From the NCBI RefSeq assembly GCF_011493005.1, contig NZ_CP049159.1:372001-436000 (forward strand): a stretch of DNA of 64,000 nt, given 5' to 3'. How positions within the stretch are numbered: the stretch's first letter is position 1; the number at the start of each line of letters is the position of its first letter. The notes below the pieces were generated by a model. It saw nothing but the letters and a program-made list of their open reading frames with translations. It did no database searches and was not told the origin of the DNA. The DNA comes from Caballeronia sp. SBC1 (GTDB lineage Bacteria; Pseudomonadota; Gammaproteobacteria; Burkholderiales; Burkholderiaceae). This document shows, one piece after another, positions 54,069 through 62,895 of the stretch. The translations under genes and the position numbers were made by a program.

Positions 54069-56371
54069 CGCACACAAGCGCCGACGGACCCAAGCTGCTG
54101 ATTTTCGGCGACGACCTGTCGGGCACCGCCGATTGCGCGGTCACGGGTGCAAGCCTTGGGCTCGAGAGCGTTGTGATGTTCGATGCCCACATGGCGCGCA
54201 CGCTGCCGGAGGGCATCGACGTGCTGGCGATCGACCTCGACTGCCGGCGCAGTGCGCCCGAGGTTGCCGCCCGCGCCAACGCCGACGCGTGGCAAGCGCT
54301 CAGGCAACCGGGTCGTCGCTTATACAAGAAGATCGATTCAACGTTGCGCGGCAACTTCGCAGCCGAAGTCGCGGCGCTTGTGCCCCTGGCCGGTATGGCG
54401 ATCGTGGCCCCGGCGTTCCCCGCAGCGGGGCGCACAACGCGCGATGCCCGCCAGTGGCTTCATGGCGCAGCAGTAGAGAGCAGCGAAGTGTGGCGCAACG
54501 AAGGTATCGCGGGCCGCGCGGATCTTGCCGCGATGCTCGCACAACAGGACCTGCGAGTGGGATTGCTCACGCTCGACGCGGTTCGCGGCGATCCATCCAC
54601 CCTCGCCGCGCAGATCAGCGCAGCCCGCGCGGACGGCATGCAGGTATTAGTGTGCGACAGCGAAACCAACGACGACCTGCGCCGCGTCGCACGCGCTTCA
54701 GCATCGCTCGATGGCGTTTTCTGGGTCGGCTCGGCGGGGCTTGCGCGAGATCTCATGGCCGCGCTCGAACTGACGGCCGCAGGAGGACGGACGCACGCGC
54801 CATCCCTGGTTTGTTCGCCGGTGCTGACCGTTGTCGGCAGCATGTCGAGTATTTCTCATTCGCAGGTTGCCATGCTTAAGGCCGTGGCCGGCAACGCGAT
54901 GCTCTCGCTGGAACTCACTACCGAATCATTGCGCCGCGAGCAACCTGAGCTGACCGCGGTAGTCATTGAAGCTTTGAGCCAAGGCCGCGACGTGATCGTC
55001 TCGCTGAAGCAAGACGACCGCGCGCACCTCGCTGACGGGCTGCTGTTCTGCCAGCGCCTCGCGGCCTTGCTCGCGCCGGCCGTGCCGCACGCGGCGAGCG
55101 TGATCGCAACCGGCGGCGAAACCGCGCGGACGTTGCTGGCCGCAGCCGGCATCAGTGCGCTGCGTGTTGTCGATGAAATTGAAAGCGGCGTGCCCTTGCT
55201 GCATGCAGCGCATGCCGGCCGGACCCTGCACGTCATCACCAAGGCGGGCGGTTTCGGCACACCCGGCACTCTTACTTCAGCCTGGCGACGGCTCGCCGGC
55301 GGTCCCCGCGCTGACGCGCGGCCATCTCATCAAGGAACTACCGCAATGACCTATCGTCCTGTTATTGGCATCACCATGGGCGATGCCGCCGGCGTCGGCC
55401 CGGAAATCATCATGAAGAGCCTCGCGCATGAGTCGGTCTATGCACAGTGCCGGCCGCTCGTGATAGGCGACTCAGCGCGCCTGCGCGACGCCGCAAGGCG
55501 CTCCGGCGTCTCGCTCGACGTGCGCTCGATCGAGCGCCCGGCAGACGCCGAATTCCGCCACGGCGTGGTCGATTGCATCGACCTGGGGTTGATCCCCGCC
55601 GACCTGCCCTACGGCAAGCTGTCGGCCATCGCGGGCGACGCGGCATACCAGTACATCGCCCGCACCGTCGAGCTGACGTCGGCGGGCGAACTCGACGCGA
55701 TCTGCACAGCGCCGCTCAACAAGGAAGCACTGCATGCGGGCGGCCATATCTTCCCCGGCCACACGGAAATGCTCGCGCACCTGACCGGCATCGACGAGGT
55801 TTCGATGATGCTCGTCGCGCCGAAGCTGCGCGTGATCCATGTGACGACTCATATCGGGCTGCTCGACGCCATTCGGCGCATTGAACCGGGACTGGTCCAG
55901 CGCACCATCGAACGTGCGCACGAAACGCTCACGCGTGCAGGCATCGGCAATCCGCGCATTGGCGTGTGCGGCATCAATCCGCACGCAGGCGAGAACGGCC
56001 TCTTTGGTTATGGCGAAGAGGAAGAAAAGATCATGCCGGCAATCGCGATACTGCAGGCTCGCGGCTGGAACGTGGAGGGGCCGCTCCCCGCAGACACGCT
56101 TTTCTTCCGTGCCGGGCGCGGCGACTTCGACGTCGTCGTCGCGATGTACCACGACCAGGGCCATGGCCCGGTGAAGGTGATGGGACTGGAGGCTGGCGTG
56201 AATGTAACGGTCGGCTTGCCGGTCATCCGCACGTCGGTCGATCACGGCACGGCATTCGACATTGCCGGCACAGGCATAGCCGATGAACGCAGCATGCTCG
56301 AAGCACTCAGGCAGGCGCAGGAACTCGCGACGCGTCTTTCGGCGCACAAGACTTCGGTCGAAGCGTCATGA
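54065..56371 (+). CDS. Fused DUF1537 four-carbon acid sugar kinase and PdxA2-type dehydrogenase
   Basis: One 768-residue frame. Residues 1-415 form a DUF1537 kinase (OtnK/DtnK type): IFGDDLSGTAD, KKIDSTLRGN, ATGGETARTL and TKAGGFGTPG. Residues 428-768 form PdxA2: GITMGDAAGVGPEI, metal-site HIFPGHTEMLAHLTG, INPHAGENGLFG, MYHDQGHGPVKV and DHGTAFDIAGTG. In D-threonate use, the kinase makes the 4-phosphate and PdxA2 oxidises and decarboxylates it to dihydroxyacetone phosphate. The junction keeps AAGGA and an in-frame ATG at 55346, so a separate PdxA2 may also be made. Confidence 0.9.
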   Translation: MTHTSADGPKLLIFGDDLSGTADCAVTGASLGLESVVMFDAHMARTLPEGIDVLAIDLDCRRSAPEVAARANADAWQALRQPGRRLYKKIDSTLRGNFAAEVAALVPLAGMAIVAPAFPAAGRTTRDARQWLHGAAVESSEVWRNEGIAGRADLAAMLAQQDLRVGLLTLDAVRGDPSTLAAQISAARADGMQVLVCDSETNDDLRRVARASASLDGVFWVGSAGLARDLMAALELTAAGGRTHAPSLVCSPVLTVVGSMSSISHSQVAMLKAVAGNAMLSLELTTESLRREQPELTAVVIEALSQGRDVIVSLKQDDRAHLADGLLFCQRLAALLAPAVPHAASVIATGGETARTLLAAAGISALRVVDEIESGVPLLHAAHAGRTLHVITKAGGFGTPGTLTSAWRRLAGGPRADARPSHQGTTAMTYRPVIGITMGDAAGVGPEIIMKSLAHESVYAQCRPLVIGDSARLRDAARRSGVSLDVRSIERPADAEFRHGVVDCIDLGLIPADLPYGKLSAIAGDAAYQYIARTVELTSAGELDAICTAPLNKEALHAGGHIFPGHTEMLAHLTGIDEVSMMLVAPKLRVIHVTTHIGLLDAIRRIEPGLVQRTIERAHETLTRAGIGNPRIGVCGINPHAGENGLFGYGEEEEKIMPAIAILQARGWNVEGPLPADTLFFRAGRGDFDVVVAMYHDQGHGPVKVMGLEAGVNVTVGLPVIRTSVDHGTAFDIAGTGIADERSMLEALRQAQELATRLSAHKTSVEAS

Positions 56372-56475
56372 ACCGCTAGCCGCAGACCCCAAGTATCGGC
56401 CGACCCGGCGGAGACACGCCCGGCGGCCACCGCTACCGCTGCAGAACGGCGTCATCAAAACAGGTGGAGACACGC

Positions 56476-57918
56476 ATGACAACTTTCAGTTACTGGGACA
56501 CCGCGATCATCATCGGGATGGTCGTCCTTTATATCGTGGTGACCAGCATCATCAGCATTCGCTTGCGCAGCCGTAACTCGGAGCAGTTCATGGTTGCCTC
56601 GCGCAACATGCCCGTGTTCGTGGTGGCCATCCTGCTGATGTCGGAATTCATTGGTGCGAAATCGACCGTAGGCACCTCGCAGGAAGCCTTCAGCGCGGGT
56701 ATTGCGGCGTCGTGGTCGGTGATCGCCGCGTCGATCGGCTTCCTGTTCTTCGGCCTTTTCATGGCGAAGCGTCTTTATAGTTCCGGCGAATTCACCATCT
56801 CCGGGTTCATCGCGCAGAAGTACGGCAAGGGTGCGAAGCTGATCGTCTCGGCCATCATGATCTACGCGCTTTTTCTCGTGAACGTGGGCAACTACGTGAG
56901 CGGCGCGGCGGCAATATCCACCGTGATGCGCATCAACCTGCCTACGGCCGCAATCATTACCGCAATCGTCAGTACTATTTATTTTGCTTGGGGCGGACTG
57001 AAGAGCGTTGCCTACCTGACCATTGTCCACAGCGCAGTCAAGCTGATTGGGCTGGCAATTCTGGTTGTGGTCGCATGGCGGCTGACGGGTGGCGTCGCGC
57101 CCATGGTGCAAGCCATGCCCGAGCACTATTTCACCTGGAAGGGCAGTCTGAGCCAGGGCACGATTGGCGCGTGGATCATCGGCACGGCGGGCGCGATCTT
57201 CTCCACGCAGTTCATCATCCAGGCCATCTCGGGCACCCGCAGCGCGAACGCGGCCCGCAGCTCGACGCTTGTCGCCGCGCTGTTGTGCGTACCCATTGGC
57301 GTCGCTCTTGGCTTTCTCGGCGTAGCCGCAAAGTTCCTGTTTCCGGGCATCAAGAGCCTCTACGCGCTGCCGGTCTTTCTTCAACACATGAACCCGCTAC
57401 TCGCCGGGGTCGTGACGACTTCGCTGGTCGCGTCGATTTTCGTGAGCGTGAGCACGGTTGCGCTCGCCATCGCTTCGTTGATCGTAAAAGACTTCTATGT
57501 GCCGCGCTATCATCCGACCCCGGAGGTCGAATTTCGCGTGACGCGCCGGATCTCGTTCGTGGTCGGATTTCTTCCGCTGATCTTCGTGCTCTTCGTGCCG
57601 CAAATCCTTGCCCTCTCGTTCTTCACCCGCGCATTGCGGCTGACCGTCTCGGTCGTCGCCCTGATCGGAATCTACCTGCCGTTCTTCAACAGTAATCGCG
57701 GCGCCATTGCCGGCATGATCCTCGCAACCGTGGCGACCACCGTATGGTATTTGCTCGGCAATCCGTTCGGCATCGACAACATGTACGTGGCGCTGCTGAC
57801 GCCAGCCGTCGTGATCGTGCTTGAAAAACTGTTGTTTCCGTCGGGGCCGTCGCTGAAGGGCTCGAAGGACACGCCGCCCGCCGAAACAAAAGGCCTCGCG
57901 CAAAACAAATCGCACTAA
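56476..57918 (+). CDS. Sodium:solute symporter (SSF family)
   Basis: A 480-residue inner-membrane carrier with about 12-13 helices (WDTAIIIGMVVLYIVVTSIISIRLRSRN, GISAGI-like region ASWSVIAASIGFLFFGLF, SALLCVPIGVALGFLGVAA). ISGTRSANAARSSTL and VSTVALAIASLIVKDFYVPRYHP are typical SSF landmarks. It would import the operon's substrate with Na+. Sodium-driven sialic-acid and other sugar-acid carriers belong to this family. GGTGGAG precedes the ATG at 56476. Confidence 0.9.
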   Translation: MTTFSYWDTAIIIGMVVLYIVVTSIISIRLRSRNSEQFMVASRNMPVFVVAILLMSEFIGAKSTVGTSQEAFSAGIAASWSVIAASIGFLFFGLFMAKRLYSSGEFTISGFIAQKYGKGAKLIVSAIMIYALFLVNVGNYVSGAAAISTVMRINLPTAAIITAIVSTIYFAWGGLKSVAYLTIVHSAVKLIGLAILVVVAWRLTGGVAPMVQAMPEHYFTWKGSLSQGTIGAWIIGTAGAIFSTQFIIQAISGTRSANAARSSTLVAALLCVPIGVALGFLGVAAKFLFPGIKSLYALPVFLQHMNPLLAGVVTTSLVASIFVSVSTVALAIASLIVKDFYVPRYHPTPEVEFRVTRRISFVVGFLPLIFVLFVPQILALSFFTRALRLTVSVVALIGIYLPFFNSNRGAIAGMILATVATTVWYLLGNPFGIDNMYVALLTPAVVIVLEKLLFPSGPSLKGSKDTPPAETKGLAQNKSH

Positions 57919-57941
57919 CCCCGTATTCAGGAGAAGACCGG

Positions 57942-59138
57942 ATGACATCCGCCCTCGTCAATGCCTCTGTCGACAGCCTCAACCCCTTACACGATGCACA
58001 AGTGCGCACAGCCTTCGCCGATGCCGACCGCCGCGAAGCGTTCCTGCCAACCGTGTGTGTGCAAAATCATGCCGCGAATCTTCATGCGCTCGCCAACGGC
58101 GACCTGCTGTGCGTGTGGTTCGGCGGCACACAGGAAGGGATCCCCGATGTATCGATCTACCTGTCGCGACTTGTCGCCGGCACCGAGACCTGGTCCGCGC
58201 CGCAAAAGCTCTCCGACGACGCCACCCGCTCCGAGCAGAACCCGGTATTGTTTAGCGCTCCTGATGGACGGCTCTGGCTCATCTATACCGCGCAGTTGTC
58301 GGGCCACCAGAATACGGCCTTGGTGCGTCGACGGATTTCGTCGGACAACGGCCTGACCTGGGGTCCTGTCGAGACGCTCTTCGAGCGGCCCGGCACGTTC
58401 GTACGTCAACCGATCGTGGTGCTGCCGGACGGCGCATGGATTTGTCCTGTGTTCCTGTGCCGCACGGAACCGGGTGAGCGATGGGTGGGCAACAATGACG
58501 TCAGCGCCGTGATGGTCTCGAACGACCACGGCGCGACCTGGAGTGAGCACCAGGTGCCGGCGAGTATTGGCTGCGTGCATATGAACGTCCAGCTGCTGCA
58601 GGATGGCACCCTTCTCGCCCTCTTTCGCAGCCGCTGGGCGGACTTTATCTATGCAAGTCGTTCACGGGATGGTCGCGTATGGAGCACGCCGCAGCCAACC
58701 GAGGTGCCGAACAACAATTCATCGATCCAGTTCGTGGCGTTGCAAAACGGCCATCTCGCACTGGTATTCAACGAGAGCGATGCCTCGCATGCCACGCAAC
58801 GACGCGCCTCGCTCTATGACGACATCGAGGATTCGGAGGATAGCGGGGAGTTGCGCGAGCAGGGTTCATCGTCGGCAGGTTCGGCCTTCTGGGGCGCTCC
58901 GCGCGCGCCGCTCTCGCTGGCCATTTCCGAGGATGGCGGCAGGACCTGGGGGCGCCGCCGTAACCTCGAGATCGGCGACGGTTACTGCATGACCAACAAT
59001 TCCGCTGACCAGCGCAACCGGGAATACTCCTACCCGTCCATCGTGCAGACACCGGACGGCGCGTTGCACATCGCCTTCACGTACTTCCGGCAGCGCATCA
59101 AGTACGTGAGTGTCGGGGAAGCTTGGGTGCGGGGCTAG
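57942..59138 (+). CDS. Cytoplasmic BNR-repeat (sialidase-like) beta-propeller protein
   Basis: A 398-residue protein with Asp-box repeats at ISSDNGLTWG (about 132-141), VSNDHGATWSE (202-211) and ISEDGGRTWGR (318-328), plus SRDGRVWS. It starts like many sialidase-family proteins (FLPTVCVQNHAANLHALANGDLLCVWFGGTQEG). No signal peptide is visible, and the FRIP motif of true sialidases is missing, so it is probably an intracellular glycoside or lactone enzyme. AGGAG precedes the ATG. Its exact reaction is unknown. Confidence 0.82.
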   Translation: MTSALVNASVDSLNPLHDAQVRTAFADADRREAFLPTVCVQNHAANLHALANGDLLCVWFGGTQEGIPDVSIYLSRLVAGTETWSAPQKLSDDATRSEQNPVLFSAPDGRLWLIYTAQLSGHQNTALVRRRISSDNGLTWGPVETLFERPGTFVRQPIVVLPDGAWICPVFLCRTEPGERWVGNNDVSAVMVSNDHGATWSEHQVPASIGCVHMNVQLLQDGTLLALFRSRWADFIYASRSRDGRVWSTPQPTEVPNNNSSIQFVALQNGHLALVFNESDASHATQRRASLYDDIEDSEDSGELREQGSSSAGSAFWGAPRAPLSLAISEDGGRTWGRRRNLEIGDGYCMTNNSADQRNREYSYPSIVQTPDGALHIAFTYFRQRIKYVSVGEAWVRG

Positions 59139-59308
59139 AACAAGGCGTTCTTGTTCAAACTTACGCCGGGGCGAGGGGAGCCGGAAGCTAGCCAATAAGC
59201 GAGCCGGATAGGCTTGGGCCGAAATTGACTACACTAGGCGCTTTCGTTGCGCGCCACTTCGTTCATGGCGCGCCTGACCTCCCCTACCCAGCCCAAAGAT
59301 TATCGACC

Positions 59309-60073
59309 ATGAAAGTCGCTAAGCGCCGCGAGGCAATGCTCAATGCCGTCCTCGGTGGAATGAATGATGTCGGTACATTGTGCGAGCACTTCGGCATGTC
59401 CGAAGCAACGGTGCGGCGCGATTTGCGGGCCCTTGCGGGTGACCGGCGCATCTTGCGCACGTATGGCGGCGCGGCCGCCGTCGGCGCGCATGAACCCGAG
59501 CCTTCGCTCGACGAACGCCGCGAAAGCTGGCGTGAACAGAAAGAAGCGATCGCGCGGGCGGCGTTCGCGCATATAGAAGACGGGGACACGGTGTTCCTGG
59601 ACGGCGGGACGACCACCGCGGCGCTCGCGCGCTACCTTCCGGGACGCAGTTCGGTCCACGTCGTCACGAACAATTTGCTGGTCATCGGCGCATTGGCGTC
59701 GACCACCACGAAACTCACGCTGATCGGCGGCGACGTGCGGCCGTCCAGCATGAGTACGCTCGGACCGCTCGCGCAACTTGTGCTGAGCCGGCTGAGCGTC
59801 GACAAGGCGTTCTTCGGTGCAGACGGCGTGGTCGCGACGCGGGGGCTGTGCGAGGCGACCGCGGAGCAGGCCTATCTAAAAGAGTGTGTCATTCGCCAGG
59901 CCGCAAACGTGTTTGTGCTGGTGACCGCCGACAAGATAGGCCGCGCGAGCCAGCAGCACTGGACGCCGCTCGAGCGCGACTGGACGTTGATCACAGACGC
60001 CGCCGCGCCCGCCCAGGAACTCGCAGCATTCACCTTGCGCGGCGACGTGAAGGTGCAAACCGTGACAGTTTGA
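59309..60073 (+). CDS. DeoR/GlpR-family transcriptional regulator
   Basis: A 254-residue regulator with DeoR winged helix (KRREAMLNAVLGGMNDVGTLCEHFGMSEATVRRDLRALAGDRRILRTYGGAA) and a sugar-phosphate-binding DeoRC domain (DTVFLDGGTTTAALARYLP, VTNNLLVIGAL, KAFFGADGV). Family members are relieved by a phosphorylated intermediate, here possibly the kinase product. The ATG at 59309 (MKVAKRR) is preferred over 59225. It is the likely repressor of the porin-led operon. Confidence 0.88.
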   Translation: MKVAKRREAMLNAVLGGMNDVGTLCEHFGMSEATVRRDLRALAGDRRILRTYGGAAAVGAHEPEPSLDERRESWREQKEAIARAAFAHIEDGDTVFLDGGTTTAALARYLPGRSSVHVVTNNLLVIGALASTTTKLTLIGGDVRPSSMSTLGPLAQLVLSRLSVDKAFFGADGVVATRGLCEATAEQAYLKECVIRQAANVFVLVTADKIGRASQQHWTPLERDWTLITDAAAPAQELAAFTLRGDVKVQTVTV

Positions 60074-60126
60074 CCAAGCGCGGTTTTTACTCGCGTCGAC
60101 GCGCCCGCTTTCCACGAGGAGCGTTT

Positions 60127-60819
60127 ATGAACTTGCAAGGCAAACCGCGGCATGCGGTGGTGACCGGTGCGTCGTCCGGCATCGGTCAGGCCATCGTGAG
60201 GCAACTGCTGGGTGATGGCTGGCGCGTAACGGGGCTATGCCGGACGGTTGGCGCAGATGTCATCCCCGGGATGTCCATTGTGCCCGTCGATCTCGCCGAC
60301 TTCGATCGGCTCGGGGCCATTGCGCAAGAACTGGAACCTGCCGATGCGCTCATTCATGCCGCCGGTTTCATGCGTACAGCGCCCCTTGGCGAATTGTCGA
60401 TGGACGAAGGCGCGCAGATGTGGCGGGTCCACGTTGATGCCGCTGCATTGCTCGCTGATCGTCTCGCGCCGGCCATGCCGCAGGGCGGGCGCATTGTGCT
60501 GGTCGGCAGCCGCACCGCGAACGGCGCACCAACGCGAAGTCAGTATGCCGCGACGAAAGCAGCGCTCGTCGGCATGGCGCGTTCGTGGGCTGCGGAATTG
60601 GCGCCGCGAGGGATTACGGTCAACGTGATCGCCCCTGGCGCCACTGACACGCCGTTCCTGCGCGATCCCGGCCGCGCGAAGACCCCGCCGAAAATGCCCC
60701 CAATGGGCCGCTTCATATCGCCCGATGAAGTCGCGGCGCTCGCTGTCTTTCTGTTGAGCGACGGCGCGCACAGCATTACCGGCCAACAGATCGTGATGTG
60801 TGGAGGTGCATCGCTCTGA
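60127..60819 (+). CDS. Short-chain dehydrogenase/reductase
   Basis: A 230-residue SDR with TGASSGIG, an unusual DALIHAAG in place of NNAG, GSRTANGAPTRSQYAATKAAL (Tyr and Lys of the catalytic triad) and PGATDTPF. GAGGAG precedes the ATG, 53 bases after the DeoR stop. It is probably the last gene of the sugar-acid cluster and may oxidise or reduce a hydroxyl of the substrate. Confidence 0.87.
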   Translation: MNLQGKPRHAVVTGASSGIGQAIVRQLLGDGWRVTGLCRTVGADVIPGMSIVPVDLADFDRLGAIAQELEPADALIHAAGFMRTAPLGELSMDEGAQMWRVHVDAAALLADRLAPAMPQGGRIVLVGSRTANGAPTRSQYAATKAALVGMARSWAAELAPRGITVNVIAPGATDTPFLRDPGRAKTPPKMPPMGRFISPDEVAALAVFLLSDGAHSITGQQIVMCGGASL

Positions 60820-61001
60820 GCGGCATTGATGCAGATGGCGCTCAGAGCGAAATGTTGAAGGTTCAAGCCGCGAGCGTGTCCATTGATCCGTAGCCGATCA
60901 ACGGGCTTACGATCAGATAGTCGTGTATCGAAAGCGCCTGAGCGCAGAGCACGGTGCATTGAGAGAAGGGCCAGGAAGCGCCCGGCGCCGCACCCTGTTG
61001 C

Positions 61002-61775
61002 TCACTTGCCGCCAGTGACGTCGAGGAACGTGCCGGTGATGAAGGAAGCCTCCGCGCTGGCCAGCCATAGGATCGCCCGTGCAACCTCTTCAGGTTGACC
61101 GCCTCTTCCCATGGGGATCGAGTCTTTGACGCGATCCACCCTTCCCGGCTCTCCGCCGCTGGCATGCATGTCAGTGTAGATGTGCCCAGGGCGAATGCAG
61201 TTGACGCGGATCCCCTCCCGCGCGACTTCCTTGGCGAAGCCGGTAGTAAATGTCTCAACTGCACCCTTCGACGCGGCGTAGTCGACGTATTCGTTAGGAC
61301 TGCCGAGCCTGGCCGATGCCGATGAGATGTTGATCACGGAGCCGCCCCGGCCATTATGACGATACGACATGCGCTTCACCGCTTGCTGCGCACAGAGGAT
61401 AGGGCCGATCGAGTTGACCGCGAAGATACGCCGCATCCGCTCGAATTCGAGATCCTCTAGCCGGGACTGCGGCGCAAGTACCGCGGCGTTGTTCACCAGT
61501 ACATCGATCCGGCCGAACTCCCGGTCGATCGCGGCGAATAGCTGAGCGACCTGCTCAGGATCCGCGCTATCTGCGCGCACGGGTAAAGCTCGGCGCCCAA
61601 CAGCTTCTACATCAGCGGCCACCGCGAGGGCGGCAGACTCGTTGGAGACGAAGCTGATCGCTACATCGTAACCTTGTGCGGCAGCAAGCCGCGCAGTCGC
61701 CGCGCCTACGCCACGGCTTCCGCCCGTTATCAAAATGAGCGGCGCCTGCGAGACGCGGTCTGTAGTCGTTGACAT
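61002..61775 (-). CDS. Short-chain dehydrogenase/reductase
   Basis: A 257-residue SDR: ITGGSRGVGAATARLAAAQGYDVAISF, NNAAVLAP, SVINISSASARLGSPNEYVDYAASKGAVETFT and GTFLDVTGGK. The sequence places it among glucose/ribitol-type SDRs. AGGAATAT precedes the ATG. It stands 200 bases from an epoxide-hydrolase-like gene on the same strand, so they may be co-transcribed. Confidence 0.88.
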   Translation of the reverse strand: MSTTTDRVSQAPLILITGGSRGVGAATARLAAAQGYDVAISFVSNESAALAVAADVEAVGRRALPVRADSADPEQVAQLFAAIDREFGRIDVLVNNAAVLAPQSRLEDLEFERMRRIFAVNSIGPILCAQQAVKRMSYRHNGRGGSVINISSASARLGSPNEYVDYAASKGAVETFTTGFAKEVAREGIRVNCIRPGHIYTDMHASGGEPGRVDRVKDSIPMGRGGQPEEVARAILWLASAEASFITGTFLDVTGGK

Positions 61776-61979
61776 AGGGATATTCCTCGCGGAGATTTAG
61801 AATGGACGAAGAAGGCACTCAATCCAGCCTATAGAAAGCTTAGGATTGCGTGCCATCAGGGGAGCGTTCAAGAAAGGGATTTTTCCGTACGTTTTGTACG
61901 TTAAGACTTCGCCTCGGTCGTTTTCGCTGCGCGCAACGGCCGGAATCGGCGTTTGGCTAATCGCCTCACGCGAAGAGCA

Positions 61980-62873
61980 TCAACCGGCCCAGGCGTTGAT
62001 ATCAAGAACCGCGGCGGCGAACGCTTCTGGTGCCTCCTGCGGAAGATTGTGACCTGCATTCGGCACGACGCGGTTCTCATGGCGGCCCGTGAAGCGCTTT
62101 GAGTTTGCTTGTCTTCCTCCCAGCGGCGCGACACCGTCCGCGTCCCCCTCGAGTGTGATAGTTGGTACGGTGATCGGCGGCATGCTGGACAAGCGGCTCT
62201 CCATATCCTCAAATTGAGGATCGCCATTGACCAGTCCGAAACGGTGCCGATACGAATGGACTACAACGTCGACGAAATCTGGATTGTCAAACGCAGCTGC
62301 CGAGCGCGCGTAGGTGTCGTCGTCGAAGCGCCAGGTCGGCGACCATAATGACCATAAGAGCCGACAGAACGCGCGCCGGTTTACGGTCAGTCCGGCCCGG
62401 CCGCGTTCGCCATGAAGATAGTATTGGTACCACATGCGATGTTCTTTTTCCGGGCTGGCTGGCCGCATGGCGGTGGCGATATTCTGGATGTTGTAGCCGT
62501 TCACCGAAACCAGTCCACGCGCTCTCGACGGGTACAGCGCGGCCACGACGCATGCTGCCCGGCCGCCCCAGTCATATCCGCCCAGCACGGCCCGTTCAAT
62601 CTGAAGCGCATCGAGCAGCGATAACAGGTCTGCCCCAAGCGCCGCCTGCTGGCCCGAACGAAGTGTTGCCGGCGCTAGGAAACGCGTTGGCCCATATCCC
62701 CGAAGAAAAGGTGTAATAACGCGGGCACCCCGGGATATCAGGCGTGGCGTCACATCGTCGTATGCGTGGATATCGTAGGGGAAACCGTGTAGCAGAACGG
62801 CTGGCCATCCATTGGTTTCCCCCTGTTCGTCATACGCGATGTCAAGCAGGTCGGTTGCAATTGTTTTAAGCAT
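61980..62873 (-). CDS. Epoxide-hydrolase-like alpha/beta hydrolase (cytosolic)
   Basis: A 297-residue hydrolase with oxyanion motif HGFPYDIH, nucleophile elbow GGYDWGG (Asp), a helical cap (MWYQYYLHGERGRAGLTVNRRAFCRLLW) and a C-terminal NAGHNLPQEAP with the catalytic His. It is closely similar in motifs to the Tat-exported protein at 38336 but has no signal peptide. AAGGATGG precedes the ATG. Confidence 0.87.
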   Translation of the reverse strand: MLKTIATDLLDIAYDEQGETNGWPAVLLHGFPYDIHAYDDVTPRLISRGARVITPFLRGYGPTRFLAPATLRSGQQAALGADLLSLLDALQIERAVLGGYDWGGRAACVVAALYPSRARGLVSVNGYNIQNIATAMRPASPEKEHRMWYQYYLHGERGRAGLTVNRRAFCRLLWSLWSPTWRFDDDTYARSAAAFDNPDFVDVVVHSYRHRFGLVNGDPQFEDMESRLSSMPPITVPTITLEGDADGVAPLGGRQANSKRFTGRHENRVVPNAGHNLPQEAPEAFAAAVLDINAWAG

Positions 62874-62895
62874 GAATCCATCCTTACAGGCAATG

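Noticed and set aside
59138..59156. Inverted repeat GAACAAG-GCGTT-CTTGTTC after the BNR gene
   Set aside because: The stem is AT-rich and lacks a T run, so it is not a convincing terminator.
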